The translations under genes were made by a program, and so were the position numbers. This document shows, piece by piece, positions 45,387-54,831 of a stretch of 64,000 bases of DNA. Origin of the DNA: Subtercola frigoramans. GTDB taxonomy: Bacteria; Actinomycetota; Actinomycetes; Actinomycetales; Microbacteriaceae. Where the stretch lies: the NCBI RefSeq assembly GCF_016907385.1, contig NZ_JAFBBU010000001.1:1488001-1552000 (forward strand), given 5' to 3'. The notes under the pieces are model-generated. The model saw only the letters and a list, made by a program, of their open reading frames with translations. It was not told where the DNA came from and made no database searches. Position 1 is the stretch's first letter, and each line of letters starts with the position of its first letter.

Positions 45387-46310
45387 ATGAGTGGGCACGA
45401 AGCAGGGCACAGCCACGCGAGCGGCTCCACGAACCGTACACGTCTGGGCATCGCGATTGCAATCGTCTCCGTCGTGCTTCTCCTCGAGGTCGGCGGCGCG
45501 ATCGTCAGCGGCTCGCTGGCCCTGCTCGCCGACGCAGGGCACATGCTCTCCGACCTGTTCGGGCTGATCATCGCCCTCATCGCCTCGATCATCGCACTGC
45601 GACCGGCGTCAGAAAGGCACACGTTCGGCTTCCAGCGCGCAGAGGTGCTTGCCGCGTTGCTCAACGGAGTGATTCTCGTCGGCGTTGCGGTGTACGTTGC
45701 AGTCGAAGGTGTGACCCGGCTGCTGAACCCCGGCACCGATCACGTGCAGGGTGGCACGATGCTGGTGATCGCGGGTATCGGGCTCGTGGCCAATGTGGCG
45801 GCCCTGCTGGTGTTGCGCGGTGGTGACACGAAGTCCTACAACATGCGCGGAGCGTACCTCGAGGTGCTCGGAGACACGCTCGGCTCGCTGGCCGTGATCG
45901 GTGCCGCCATCGTGATCCTCACCACAGGATTCGTCGCTGCAGACGCCCTGGCCTCTCTTGCCATCGCGGCGATGATCGTACCGCGCGCCTTCGTGCTGAT
46001 TCGAGACGTGGTGGGAGTTCTCATCCAGTCGGTTCCCCGGGAGACCGATGTGCAGCAGATCCGTGACCACATCCTGCGGACTCCCGGCGTGCTCGAAGTT
46101 CACGACGTGCACGTGTGGGCCATCACCTCGGGGGAGCCGGTCTTCTCGGCGCACGTGGTTGTCGACAGCAGCGTCTTCGTCGACGGCACGACGGGAGCTG
46201 TGCTCGATCAGCTCTCCGAATGTCTCTCCGAACACTTCGACGTCAAGCACTCGACCTTCCAGCTCGAACCGGCCGAACACGCAGGGCATGAACCTGGGCA
46301 GCATCGCTGA
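45387..46310 (+). CDS. Cation diffusion facilitator (CzcD/ZitB-type metal efflux)
   Basis: A 307-aa membrane antiporter exporting zinc or similar divalent metals. It has a His-rich N-terminus (SGHEAGHSHASG) and six membrane segments. Metal-site HxxxD pairs lie in LLADAGHMLSD and around the later DTLGSLAVIGAA segment. A C-terminal cytoplasmic domain contains the family motif EVHDVHVWAITSGEPVFSAHV. ATG 45387 is chosen; an in-frame GTG at 45336 would add 17 residues. It converges with the DedA gene over a 75-bp gap carrying CTCACTC repeats. Confidence 0.93.
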   Translation: MSGHEAGHSHASGSTNRTRLGIAIAIVSVVLLLEVGGAIVSGSLALLADAGHMLSDLFGLIIALIASIIALRPASERHTFGFQRAEVLAALLNGVILVGVAVYVAVEGVTRLLNPGTDHVQGGTMLVIAGIGLVANVAALLVLRGGDTKSYNMRGAYLEVLGDTLGSLAVIGAAIVILTTGFVAADALASLAIAAMIVPRAFVLIRDVVGVLIQSVPRETDVQQIRDHILRTPGVLEVHDVHVWAITSGEPVFSAHVVVDSSVFVDGTTGAVLDQLSECLSEHFDVKHSTFQLEPAEHAGHEPGQHR

Positions 46311-46385
46311 ACCACACCCCGCTACCTGGCCGGGCGCTCACTCACTCGCTCACTCACCGGGCAGGATGATCGCCCAGCGATGCCC

Positions 46386-47144
46386 TCACTCGGCGGCGTG
46401 GCCCTTGCCTGGCCGGCGGTTGAACACCTCGGGGTCGAGCAGCAGTTCTTCGGCTGCCCCGGTGGCCTCGACAGTGTCTGCGTCGGCAGCAGTGGCAAGC
46501 TTCTTCGACTTGCGGGCCGACATCACGGTGTGCAGAACGGTGGGGACCAGCGTGATCACGACAACGGCGAGGAGCACGACGTCGATGTACTTCGCAGTGA
46601 AGTCGGCGACAACCGGGATCTGGCCGAGGAAGTACCCGAGCATGACGAATCCGCCACCCCAGATGATGGCACCGATCGCGTTGTACAGGCTGTACTTGCG
46701 GTAGTCCATGCGCCCGACGCCGGCAGCAACGGGTGCGAAGGTGCGAACAACCGGCACGAAGCGGGCGATGACGACCGCGAAGCCGCCGAACCGCTCGAAG
46801 AACGCATTCGTGCGTTCGACGTTCTTGATGCTGAAGAACCCGGATTCCTTGCGTTCGAAGATGCGTGGACCCGCCTTGCGGCCGATCAGGTACCCGGCCT
46901 CACCGCCGATGAAGGCCGCGAGGGCGATGGCGGGGGCCACGAAGTAGATCGGCACGCCGATCGTTCCGGTGAAGGTGAGTAGCCCGGTGAAGAAGAGCAG
47001 CGTGTCGCCGGGCAGCACGAATCCGACCAGGAGCCCGGTTTCAGCGAAGACGATGAAGCAGATGCCGAGCAGCGCCCAGGGGCCGAACGCGTTGATCAGC
47101 GTGGTGGGATCGAGAAACGGTATGAGTGCAGTGTGCAACGTCAA
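46386..47144 (-). CDS. DedA family membrane protein
   Basis: A 252-aa protein with about five membrane segments and the DedA/SNARE-associated domain: ETGLLVGFVLPGDTLLF, GYLIGRKAGPRIF, ERFGGFAVVIARFVPVVRTFAPVAAGVGRM (in pieces) and NAIGAIIWG. DedA proteins are linked to membrane lipid (undecaprenyl phosphate) flipping and pH homeostasis. The exact role here is unknown. It is transcribed away from tRNA-Leu, 67 bp behind it. Confidence 0.93.
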   Translation of the reverse strand: MTLHTALIPFLDPTTLINAFGPWALLGICFIVFAETGLLVGFVLPGDTLLFFTGLLTFTGTIGVPIYFVAPAIALAAFIGGEAGYLIGRKAGPRIFERKESGFFSIKNVERTNAFFERFGGFAVVIARFVPVVRTFAPVAAGVGRMDYRKYSLYNAIGAIIWGGGFVMLGYFLGQIPVVADFTAKYIDVVLLAVVVITLVPTVLHTVMSARKSKKLATAADADTVEATGAAEELLLDPEVFNRRPGKGHAAE

Positions 47145-47211
47145 ACTCCAGTCGTCGTGCGGCCGGTTGGTCAGTGCCCGCGCCGGAGGAGTCGACGCAG
47201 CCTGTGGCGCG

Positions 47212-47293
47212 TGCGGGAGAAGGGACTTGAACCCTCACGCTCGAAAGCACAGGTACCTAAAACCTGCGTGTATACCAATTTCACCACTCCCGC
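47212..47293 (-). tRNA. tRNA-Leu (anticodon TAG)
   Basis: The acceptor stem GCGGGAG pairs perfectly with CTCCCGC. The anticodon arm reads CGCAGGTTTTAGGTACCTG with TAG at the anticodon, the T-arm is GAGGGTTCAAGTCCCTT, and a long variable arm marks class II (Leu). Discriminator A is present and CCA is not encoded. It lies alone between the DedA and MFS genes. Confidence 0.96.
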
Positions 47294-47365
47294 AGAGAAC
47301 ACCCCCAGTGTAATGGGTGCGTTCACGGGGGGACTGTGTGGGTCTGAGTTCTGCGAACCGGCGGG

Positions 47366-48655
47366 TTATTCGGGGGGTGTGGGGGCGAGCATCCGGCGGC
47401 CGTTGCGTGGGGGGTTCCGCGGGCTGTGTCGGGGGTCGGCTCCGGGGGCATACCGGGGTACGTACCGCAGCAATACCCCAGCCCCCACGAACCCGAGAAG
47501 TCCGAGAACTGCGGCGGCCAGCGGCAGCGATGCCACGGCGACGACGAGCGAGATCAGCAGGGGCGCACCGGCCGTGCCGAGGTCACCAGTGAAGCGGAAG
47601 GCACCGAGGAACGGCGCAGGGTCATCGGGTGGCGCGAGGTCGGCACCGAGCGTCATGACGATTCCACTGCCGACACCGTTCGATATGCCCAGCACGATCG
47701 TGAGCACAATGAACCAGGTGAGCGCCGCCGGCAGATCGTGCGTCACGGAGAGGGCCAGGAGCGCGACGCCCATGCCCAGCATCGACGGAATCACGCTGAA
47801 GAGCCGCCCGAACCTGTCCATGATCTGGCCACTGGTGTAGAAGAGGGCGAAGTCCAGTGCGCCGCCGACGCCGATGATCAGCGCCGTGTTGCTTTCGCTG
47901 AGGCCAAGACTGACGGCCCAGAGCGGCAGGATGATCATCCGTGCCGCCCTCAGGCCCATGACGAGTGCCACGCCGCTGCCGATGCGCGCCAGGAGCCCCC
48001 GGTGCCCCCAGAGAGTCTTCACGAGGCCCGTGGACTCCTCGGCGATGAACTCGCCACCCACATCGGGAAGGCTGAGCTTCTCGATGGGGTCGGGAACGAC
48101 GATGAGCAGTACGATGATCGCGACCGCACAGGCGCCCTGGATCCAGAAGACGGCCTGAGAGTCGCCGGTCAGAGCAATGAGGCCTGCTCCGAGGAAGGGC
48201 CCGATGAACCAGCCCGCACGGAAGGTGCCGCCCAGGGTCGACAGGGCCCGCGCACGGTAGGGCCTGGGCACGAAGGTCGTGAGGAAGGCATGGCGCGCCA
48301 GCGAGAAGATCGCAGCTGCCAGCCCCAGAAAGAAGATGCCGACACCGAACACCGCCGGGCTGGCGGCCAGCAGGCACAGCACGACCGCGAGGATCGCGAG
48401 GGCCGCGGCGTAGATCATTGCGCGGCGCTCACCAATTCGGCTGACCACCCAGCCGCTCGGGATGTCGCCCACCAGTTGGCCGAGCATGGTCATACCGGCG
48501 ATGAATCCGGCGACGGCGAGACTCGCCCCGAGGTTGCTCGCCAGGGCCGGGATGAGCGGGATGATCGCGCCCTCGCCGATCGCGAACAGAAGCGAGGGCA
48601 ACAACGCCGGCAGGGCGATCTGCCGGAAGGAGAAATCGGGTTCGGCGATGCTCAC
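47366..48655 (-). CDS. Major facilitator superfamily transporter
   Basis: A 429-aa, 12-segment membrane carrier, probably a drug or metabolite exporter. The MFS signature between segments 2 and 3 is GDIPSGWVVSRIGERRAM. A second gate region is SGQIMDRFGRLFSVI. The GTG 48655 start has GAAGG ahead. An in-frame ATG 48715 would add 20 polar residues with no ribosome binding site. The tail is Pro/Arg-rich (YAPGADPRHSPRNPPRNGRR). The substrate is unknown. Confidence 0.88.
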   Translation of the reverse strand: MSIAEPDFSFRQIALPALLPSLLFAIGEGAIIPLIPALASNLGASLAVAGFIAGMTMLGQLVGDIPSGWVVSRIGERRAMIYAAALAILAVVLCLLAASPAVFGVGIFFLGLAAAIFSLARHAFLTTFVPRPYRARALSTLGGTFRAGWFIGPFLGAGLIALTGDSQAVFWIQGACAVAIIVLLIVVPDPIEKLSLPDVGGEFIAEESTGLVKTLWGHRGLLARIGSGVALVMGLRAARMIILPLWAVSLGLSESNTALIIGVGGALDFALFYTSGQIMDRFGRLFSVIPSMLGMGVALLALSVTHDLPAALTWFIVLTIVLGISNGVGSGIVMTLGADLAPPDDPAPFLGAFRFTGDLGTAGAPLLISLVVAVASLPLAAAVLGLLGFVGAGVLLRYVPRYAPGADPRHSPRNPPRNGRRMLAPTPPE

Positions 48656-48766
48656 GCGGAGCCTTCGCGGTTCGACGACCGTCGAGGGCACAGGGGAGTC
48701 TCGTCGATAGTACACATCAGTTAAGTAGTTTACGCCGCTGGCGACCAGCAGTCGCGGGTAGGCTGG

Positions 48767-49879
48767 GTGACCGTGTTAGAACTCGACCTCTCTGAGCAGA
48801 TCGCCGCCCTTCGTTCGACCTTCGGCGACATCAGGTCGGTGGTCGATGTCGACAGCCTGCGTGAGCAGATCGCCGAGCTGAGCGAGCAGGCCGGGGTTCC
48901 CGACCTGTGGAATGACACCGAGAAGGCGCAGAAGGTCACAAGCGCTCTCTCGCACCGGCAGGCCGAGCTCGCGAAGATCGTGAGCATCGAGTCGCGACTC
49001 GACGACCTCGAGATCATGGTCGAACTGGCCAACGACGAATCCGACGAGGAGTCGGCGATCGAAGCCCGGGCCGAGCTCGTCAGCCTCCAGAAAGTGCTGG
49101 GCGAACTCGAGGTGCAGACCCTGCTGAACGGGGAGTACGACCCCCGTGCCGCCGTGGTGACCATTCGTGCCGGGGCTGGTGGAGTCGACGCCGCGGACTT
49201 CGCAGAGATGCTCATGCGCATGTATCTGCGGTGGGCAGAGCAACACGGGCACAAGGCGACCGTTCTCGACACCAGTTACGCCGAAGAGGCCGGCATCAAG
49301 AGCGCGACGTTCGAAATCGACTCGCCGTACGCTTTTGGAACACTCTCAGTCGAGGCGGGTACACACCGGCTGGTGCGGATGAGCCCCTTCAACTCGGCGG
49401 GCAAACGCCAGACCAGCTTCGCCGCCGTCGAGGTCGTGCCTCTGATCGAACAGACCGAGGTGGTGGAGGTGCCGGAGACCGACATCCGCGTCGACGTCTT
49501 CCGGTCATCCGGGCCTGGTGGCCAATCGGTGAACACGACCGACTCCGCGGTTCGCATCACCCACTTGCCCACGGGCATCGTTGTGAGCTGCCAGAACGAG
49601 AAGAGCCAGATCCAGAACCGCGCCGCGGCGCTGCGCGTGCTGCAGTCCCGGCTGCTGCTGCTGCAGCGCGAGCAGGAGAACGCGACCAAGAAGGAACTCG
49701 CCGGAAACATCACGGCGAGCTGGGGCGACCAGATGCGCAGCTACGTGCTCGCGCCCTACCAGATGGTCAAAGACCTGCGCACGGATTACGAAGAGGGCAA
49801 CCCCTCGCACGTGTTCGACGGTGACATCGACGGGTTCATCTCCGCGGGCATCCGGTGGCGCAAGCGCAAGATCGAGTAA
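48767..49879 (+). CDS. prfB: Peptide chain release factor 2
   Basis: Terminates translation at UGA and UAA (370 aa). The stop-codon recognition motif SPF is in [15 protein letters not shown], and the catalytic GGQ is in [17 protein letters not shown]. The gene is one uninterrupted frame from GTG 48767, so the programmed +1 frameshift known from Escherichia coli is absent. The usual GSGGTEA-type motif reads [14 protein letters not shown]. The ftsEX operon follows 91 bp downstream, the usual actinobacterial order. Confidence 0.97.
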   Translation: MTVLELDLSEQIAALRSTFGDIRSVVDVDSLREQIAELSEQAGVPDLWNDTEKAQKVTSALSHRQAELAKIVSIESRLDDLEIMVELANDESDEESAIEARAELVSLQKVLGELEVQTLLNGEYDPRAAVVTIRAGAGGVDAADFAEMLMRMYLRWAEQHGHKATVLDTSYAEEAGIKSATFEIDSPYAFGTLSVEAGTHRLVRMSPFNSAGKRQTSFAAVEVVPLIEQTEVVEVPETDIRVDVFRSSGPGGQSVNTTDSAVRITHLPTGIVVSCQNEKSQIQNRAAALRVLQSRLLLLQREQENATKKELAGNITASWGDQMRSYVLAPYQMVKDLRTDYEEGNPSHVFDGDIDGFISAGIRWRKRKIE

Positions 49880-49970
49880 CCCACCTGCCGCACAGGGTTC
49901 TCCAAGCCTTCGCTGTTGGGCGCGTCGCTCAGCCCCGAGGTGGGGCATTCTGCTTAGGCTCGTCTCGATC

Positions 49971-51281
49971 ATGATTCGATTTGACCAGGTATCCAAGATG
50001 TACAAGGGCACGGCCAAGCCGGCGCTCAACACGATCGACCTCGAGATTCTTCGGGGTGAGTTCGTTTTTCTCGTCGGCGCTTCGGGGTCGGGCAAGTCCA
50101 GTTTTCTTCGTCTGGTGCTGAAGGAAGACCGGCCGTCCAGCGGCAGCATCCACGTACTGGGCCAGGACCTGGGGTCGATCTCGTCGCGCAAGGTGCCCTA
50201 TTTCAGGCGTAACCTCGGTGTGGTCTTCCAGGACTTCCGGCTGCTTCCCAACAAGAACGTGTTCGACAATGTTGCGTTCACTCTCCAGGTCATCGGCAAG
50301 TCTCGCGGGTTCATCCAGGAGGCCGTGCCAGACGTGCTGGCGATGGTGGGTCTCGCTGAGAAGGCAGGGCGGCTTCCGCACGAGCTCTCCGGTGGGGAGC
50401 AGCAGCGCGTGGCCATCGCCCGCGCCGTGGTGAACAAGCCCGCCATCCTGCTCGCCGACGAGCCGACGGGCAACCTCGACCCCGTCACGAGCGCGGGCAT
50501 CATGAATGTGCTCGACCGCATCAACGCGGGCGGAACCACGATCATCATGGCCACGCACGACAACGCCATCGTCGACCAGATGCAGCGCCGGGTTGTCGAA
50601 CTGGTCAGCGGGCAGGTCGTGCGCGACGAGCGCCAAGGCGGCTACGGCACGATCACCGACGTCAGTCTCCAAGACAGCGGAATGACCGCAGAGATCACCC
50701 GTCCAGATCCGTTGTCGCTGCGTATGCAGGCCACCGGAGCCATCGACCGGCCGGTGATGCCGCTCGTCGTACTGACTCCGGCAGTCTCCGCCACAGCCAA
50801 CCCCTCCACAGCCAACCCCGCCACAGCCAACCCCGCAACCTCCAACCCCGTGCCCACCAACCCGGCCCCCGACGACGACGATGCGCGAGCTGCGGTGCCC
50901 GCTGCTGCCACAGGTACGACCTCTGGCGCCGCCGTGCCTGCCTTCACCGGCGCGACGGCGGCCGTTTCGGGTTCGACGTCGACACATTCGCGAGCCGTTC
51001 CCGTTGTTCCACGGGTTCCCGTTGTGGCCGCATCCACCGATGACCCGTCGCCGGATCCCCGCGTCGAAGGCGAGCTGTCATCGCTGCTTTCGGGTCTCGA
51101 TGATCCGCCATCCGTCCCTGAAGGGAACGAATCGCCCGGTGCTGCCTCCGCAGCCCCTGAGTCAGAGCAGGACGACGACCTGGCGACAGCGTCCCTGAGC
51201 CTCGCCGAGAAGCTGGGCCTGCGTGCTCCTGGCGACAGGCACGACCCGGCCGCCGACCAGAAGGTGGGGCCCACCTCGTGA
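49971..51281 (+). CDS. ftsE: Cell division ATPase FtsE with a long C-terminal extension
   Basis: The ATPase of the FtsEX complex that activates septal peptidoglycan hydrolases. ATG 49971 begins [13 protein letters not shown]. Residues 1-230 are a complete FtsE: Walker [10 protein letters not shown], signature [15 protein letters not shown], Walker [13 protein letters not shown] and H-loop MATHD. FtsE is normally about 230 aa; here 436 aa, with an extra 200 residues rich in Ala, Pro, Thr and Asp containing a TANPA pentapeptide array. The start of ftsX overlaps its stop by 4 bases. Confidence 0.96.
   Translation: MIRFDQVSKMYKGTAKPALNTIDLEILRGEFVFLVGASGSGKSSFLRLVLKEDRPSSGSIHVLGQDLGSISSRKVPYFRRNLGVVFQDFRLLPNKNVFDNVAFTLQVIGKSRGFIQEAVPDVLAMVGLAEKAGRLPHELSGGEQQRVAIARAVVNKPAILLADEPTGNLDPVTSAGIMNVLDRINAGGTTIIMATHDNAIVDQMQRRVVELVSGQVVRDERQGGYGTITDVSLQDSGMTAEITRPDPLSLRMQATGAIDRPVMPLVVLTPAVSATANPSTANPATANPATSNPVPTNPAPDDDDARAAVPAAATGTTSGAAVPAFTGATAAVSGSTSTHSRAVPVVPRVPVVAASTDDPSPDPRVEGELSSLLSGLDDPPSVPEGNESPGAASAAPESEQDDDLATASLSLAEKLGLRAPGDRHDPAADQKVGPTS
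50793..50867 (+). repeat. 15-bp tandem array in the FtsE extension (5 units)
   Basis: Five units of the type ACAGCCAACCCCGCC encode [15 protein letters not shown]. The first three units are nearly identical. It lies in the disordered C-terminal tail, outside the ATPase fold. Confidence 0.9.
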
Positions 51282-52195
51282 GACTCGCACTGATCATCGG
51301 CGAGGTCGGCACCGGCCTCCGCCGCAACATGTCAATGGTCGTCTCCGTCGTTCTGGTGACCTTCATCTCGCTGACCTTCGTCGGCGCGGCCATTCTGCTG
51401 CAGATGCAGATCGGCCAGATGAAGGGCTACTGGTACGACAAGGCCCAGGTCGCGGTCTACATGTGCACCGCAACCTCCAGCAGTGCCAACTGCGCCAACG
51501 GTGAGGCCACTGCCGACCAGATCGCCGCCGTCGACGCGCAACTCACCGGTTCGACGCTCGCCCCGTTCATCAAGACGTACGACTTCGAGAACCACGAGCA
51601 GGCCTACGAGAAGTTCAAGGCGCAGTTCGCGGGCAACGATGTCGCGCAGTATGTGACCCCCGATCTGCTGAACCAGACCTTCTGGATCAACATGGTCGAC
51701 CCGCAACAGTCGGCTGTCCTGGTCGAAAGCCTGACAACCGCTCCCGGTGTGGACTCCGTCGTCGACCAGCGGAGTTATCTCGAGCAGATCTTCTCGATCC
51801 TCAACGCGGCCAGCTACACGGCGATCGGCATAGCCGCCCTGATGCTGGTTGCAGCGGTGTTGCTCATCGCCACGACCATCCGGCTCTCTGCCTTCTCACG
51901 GCGGCGGGAGATCGGCATCATGAGACTCGTGGGCGCGTCGAACAGGTTCATCCAGACGCCTTTCATTCTCGAAGGCGTCATCGCGGCAGTGGTGGGTTCA
52001 GTGCTCGCCGGTGCGACGGTCTGGGCGATCGTGCACTTCTTTGTCGAGGGGTACCTGCAGAAATCCCTTCCGCTGACGGCCTTCGTCACGGTTCAGGATG
52101 CCCTCGTGATCGTTGCTCCCATCCTGCTCGTGCTCGGGGTGATCCTGGCGGCCATCTCGGCGAAGTTCGCCATCACCCGCTACCTCAAGGTCTAG
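51278..52195 (+). CDS. ftsX: Cell division protein FtsX
   Basis: The membrane partner of FtsE (305 aa). It has a short cytoplasmic N-terminus, TM1 (about 22-45), an extracytoplasmic domain (about 50-170) and three C-terminal membrane segments with the FtsX signature FSRRREIGIMRLVGASNRFIQTPFILEG (in pieces). GTG 51278 overlaps the ftsE stop. It transmits ATP hydrolysis to a periplasm-side amidase or NlpC/P60 hydrolase such as RipC in mycobacteria. Confidence 0.96.
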   Translation: MRLALIIGEVGTGLRRNMSMVVSVVLVTFISLTFVGAAILLQMQIGQMKGYWYDKAQVAVYMCTATSSSANCANGEATADQIAAVDAQLTGSTLAPFIKTYDFENHEQAYEKFKAQFAGNDVAQYVTPDLLNQTFWINMVDPQQSAVLVESLTTAPGVDSVVDQRSYLEQIFSILNAASYTAIGIAALMLVAAVLLIATTIRLSAFSRRREIGIMRLVGASNRFIQTPFILEGVIAAVVGSVLAGATVWAIVHFFVEGYLQKSLPLTAFVTVQDALVIVAPILLVLGVILAAISAKFAITRYLKV

Positions 52196-52261
52196 TCCGC
52201 CCGCGTTATCGGATACACTGGTGGGCTGCCAGCAACACCACCACCAGAGCCAGGAGTCATC

Positions 52262-52738
52262 GTGCCACGCGAACGCGGAGAGAAGGTCGTCGCGACCAAC
52301 CGCAAGGCCCGCCACGACTACACCATCGAAGACACCTATGAGGCGGGGCTGGTGCTCACGGGCACCGAGGTCAAGTCGCTGCGCGCTGGCCGGGCATCCC
52401 TCGTCGACGGCTACGGCTACATCGACGGCGGAGAGGCGTGGCTCGATGCCGTGCACATCCCCGAATTCAACCAGGGCAGCTGGAACAACCACCCGCCGCG
52501 CCGAAAGCGCAAGATGCTGCTGCACAAGGCGCAGATCCTGAAGATCCACAACAAGGTCAAAGAGGGTGGGTACACACTCGTACCCCTCCGCCTGTACTTC
52601 AGCGACGGGCGGGCGAAAGTCGAACTCGCGGTTGCGAAGGGCAAGCGGGAGTACGACAAGCGCCAGACGCTGCGCGAGCGGCAGGACAAACGCGAGGCAG
52701 ACCGGGCGATCGGAACGCAGCGCAACCTCGGCGACTGA
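52262..52738 (+). CDS. smpB: SsrA-binding protein SmpB
   Basis: Delivers tmRNA to stalled ribosomes (158 aa). Family sequences include [31 protein letters not shown] in pieces, [26 protein letters not shown] and the basic tail [26 protein letters not shown] 52262 follows AGGAG. A TACACT hexamer at 52211-52216 may be its -10. The tmRNA gene lies 4.3 kb downstream. Confidence 0.97.
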   Translation: MPRERGEKVVATNRKARHDYTIEDTYEAGLVLTGTEVKSLRAGRASLVDGYGYIDGGEAWLDAVHIPEFNQGSWNNHPPRRKRKMLLHKAQILKIHNKVKEGGYTLVPLRLYFSDGRAKVELAVAKGKREYDKRQTLRERQDKREADRAIGTQRNLGD

Positions 52739-52859
52739 CTCTTTCCGGCAGACAAGGGGCACGCGGTAATGATTGCGCGGTGATGATTGCGTGGTGAACA
52801 CTTCGCGGTGATCGTGAGTGTTCCTTGCGAATGTCAGAGGTGGTGGTTATCGTCTCGGC

Positions 52860-53882
52860 ATGACGTACATCACGGCAGAGAACCTCACGAAGGTCTACAC
52901 ACCACGCGGGGCGCCGCCGGTCCACGCTCTCGACGGCCTCACCCTCTCGGTGCCCCAGGGCACGATCACGGCACTGCTCGGGCCGAACGGTGCAGGCAAG
53001 ACCACCACCGTGAAGGTGCTCACAACGTTGATCAGGCCTGACTCCGGAGTGGCGATGATCGGGGGAGTCGATGTGGCGAAACATCCCGAGCGCATCCGGC
53101 CGATCATCGGCGTCTCGGGTCAGTACGCGGCGGTCGACGAGAACCTCACAGGGTTCGAGAACCTCGATATGGTGGGGCGGCTCTACCACCTCGGCGCGAA
53201 GCAGTCGCGTGCCAGGGCGACGCAGTTGATCGAGCTGTTCGACCTCACAGAGGCGCAGAATCGCCCGGTGAAGGGCTTCTCCGGTGGTATGCGACGGCGC
53301 ATCGACCTGGCGGGCGCCCTGGTCACCCGGCCGCAGGTGCTCTTCCTCGATGAGCCGACCACGGGCCTCGACCCCCGTAGCAGGCTCGGCATGTGGGGCA
53401 TCATCAATTCCCTGGTAGGGGAGGGCACAACTGTGCTGCTGACCACCCAATACCTCGAAGAAGCCGATCAACTCGCTGACAGCATCTCTGTCGTCGACGA
53501 CGGCAAGGTGATCGCCGAAGGTACGGCAGATGAGCTCAAGGCATCGATCGGTGGCCAGCGTGTGGAGATCAACCTCGTGACGTCGGCAGACACCGTTGCG
53601 GCAGTGCAGATCCTTCGTCGCCACGGCTCCGGTGAGCCCGTCGTGTCGAGCGAGGGCCGCAGCCTCACCGTCGGGGCGACAGACGCGCCCGTCGTCCTGC
53701 AGGCCGTGCTCGGCGAGTTCGGCCGGGAGAACATCGAGTTGTTCGACGCGGGCATGCGGCGTCCCACGCTCGACGACGTGTTCCTTCGACTGACCGGTCA
53801 TGCTGCAACGGCGGCCGACGACGAGGCTGACGATCATTCCACAGGCCGTGGCAAGAAGACGAAAGCAGCGGTGAAATCATGA
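52860..53882 (+). CDS. ABC exporter ATPase (DrrA-like)
   Basis: 340 aa. The ATPase shows GPNGAGKTTT, the signature FSGGMRRRIDLAGAL and LFLDEPTTGLD. It is followed by the QYLEEADQLADSI and C-terminal regulatory part (about 230-320) ending in LDDVFLRLTG, characteristic of the daunorubicin-resistance DrrA subclass. ATG 52860 is the family-like start. Its stop overlaps the permease start (ATGA). The gap before it carries GCGGTGATGATTGC-type repeats. It is probably a drug or lipid exporter with unknown substrate. Confidence 0.93.
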   Translation: MTYITAENLTKVYTPRGAPPVHALDGLTLSVPQGTITALLGPNGAGKTTTVKVLTTLIRPDSGVAMIGGVDVAKHPERIRPIIGVSGQYAAVDENLTGFENLDMVGRLYHLGAKQSRARATQLIELFDLTEAQNRPVKGFSGGMRRRIDLAGALVTRPQVLFLDEPTTGLDPRSRLGMWGIINSLVGEGTTVLLTTQYLEEADQLADSISVVDDGKVIAEGTADELKASIGGQRVEINLVTSADTVAAVQILRRHGSGEPVVSSEGRSLTVGATDAPVVLQAVLGEFGRENIELFDAGMRRPTLDDVFLRLTGHAATAADDEADDHSTGRGKKTKAAVKS

Positions 53883-54748
53883 CGACGACATCCACACAGC
53901 CTGATGTTCCGCTGGCCGCGCGGCTACAACCCGACCACGCGCCGCGCGCGGCGTTCGGCCACTTCTTCAGCGACGGGTGGATCACCACCCGACGCAACCT
54001 CATCAAGATCAAACGCGTTCCCGACATCCTGGTCTTCACGCTGCTCCAGCCGATCATGTTCGTTCTGCTGTTCAGCTACGTCTACTCCGGTGTGATCTCC
54101 ATTCCGGGCAGTAGCTATACCGAGTTCATCATGGCGGGCATCTTCGCCCAGACCGTCGTCTTCGGCTCGACCTACTCTGGGTCAGCGATGGCACAAGACC
54201 TGAAAGACGGCATCATCGACCGTTTCAGAACGCTGCCGATGAGTCCGGCAGCCGTGCTCGTGGGTCGCACGAACGGTGACCTGATCATCAACAGCATCTC
54301 CATGGTCGTCATGATGACCACGGGGTTCATTGTGGGGTGGCGGGTGCGGTCGAGCTTCTTCGAGGCCGTGGCTGCGGTCGGGCTCCTGCTGCTGTTCGCC
54401 TACGCGCTCTCGTGGCTGATGGCCTTCATCGGCATGAGCGTCAGGAGCCCGGAGATCATCAACAACGTGTCGTTCCTGATTCTGTTCCCCCTGACGTTCA
54501 TCTCGAACGCGTTCGTACCCTCCAACACGCTGCCCACCCCGCTTCGCATCTTTGCGGAGTACAACCCCGTCTCGGCGCTCGTGCAGGCTGCGCGGCAGCT
54601 CTTCGGCAACGTACCTCCAGGCACCCCGGTGGCCGACGTGTGGACGCAGCAGAACCCGATCCTCGCCGTGCTGATTGGCATCACCGTCATGCTGCTCGTG
54701 TTCGTGCCGCTGAGCATCCGAAAGTTCGCCTCGATCACGACGCGGTGA
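53879..54748 (+). CDS. ABC-2 type permease (DrrB-like)
   Basis: A 289-aa membrane protein with six hydrophobic segments and the ABC-2 signature around FLILFPLTFISNAFVPSNTLP and FAEYNPVSALVQAARQL. It is the membrane half of the exporter encoded with the upstream ATPase (4-base overlap). Confidence 0.93.
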   Translation: MTTTSTQPDVPLAARLQPDHAPRAAFGHFFSDGWITTRRNLIKIKRVPDILVFTLLQPIMFVLLFSYVYSGVISIPGSSYTEFIMAGIFAQTVVFGSTYSGSAMAQDLKDGIIDRFRTLPMSPAAVLVGRTNGDLIINSISMVVMMTTGFIVGWRVRSSFFEAVAAVGLLLLFAYALSWLMAFIGMSVRSPEIINNVSFLILFPLTFISNAFVPSNTLPTPLRIFAEYNPVSALVQAARQLFGNVPPGTPVADVWTQQNPILAVLIGITVMLLVFVPLSIRKFASITTR

Positions 54749-54831
54749 TGCAGAGTGGTGCTGCGGCCTGGCGCGGAGTGTCACCCCCTTTCGCGCCAGA
54801 TCGCGGCCAGCCCTCAGAACGCGAGCAGCCC

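Noticed and set aside
46311..46385. Terminator between the metal efflux and DedA genes
   Set aside because: The gap contains CTCACTC repeats but no convincing hairpin with a T tract.
48767..49879. Programmed frameshift in prfB
   Set aside because: The frame is continuous from the GTG start to the end, and no in-frame early TGA with a slippery CTT is present.
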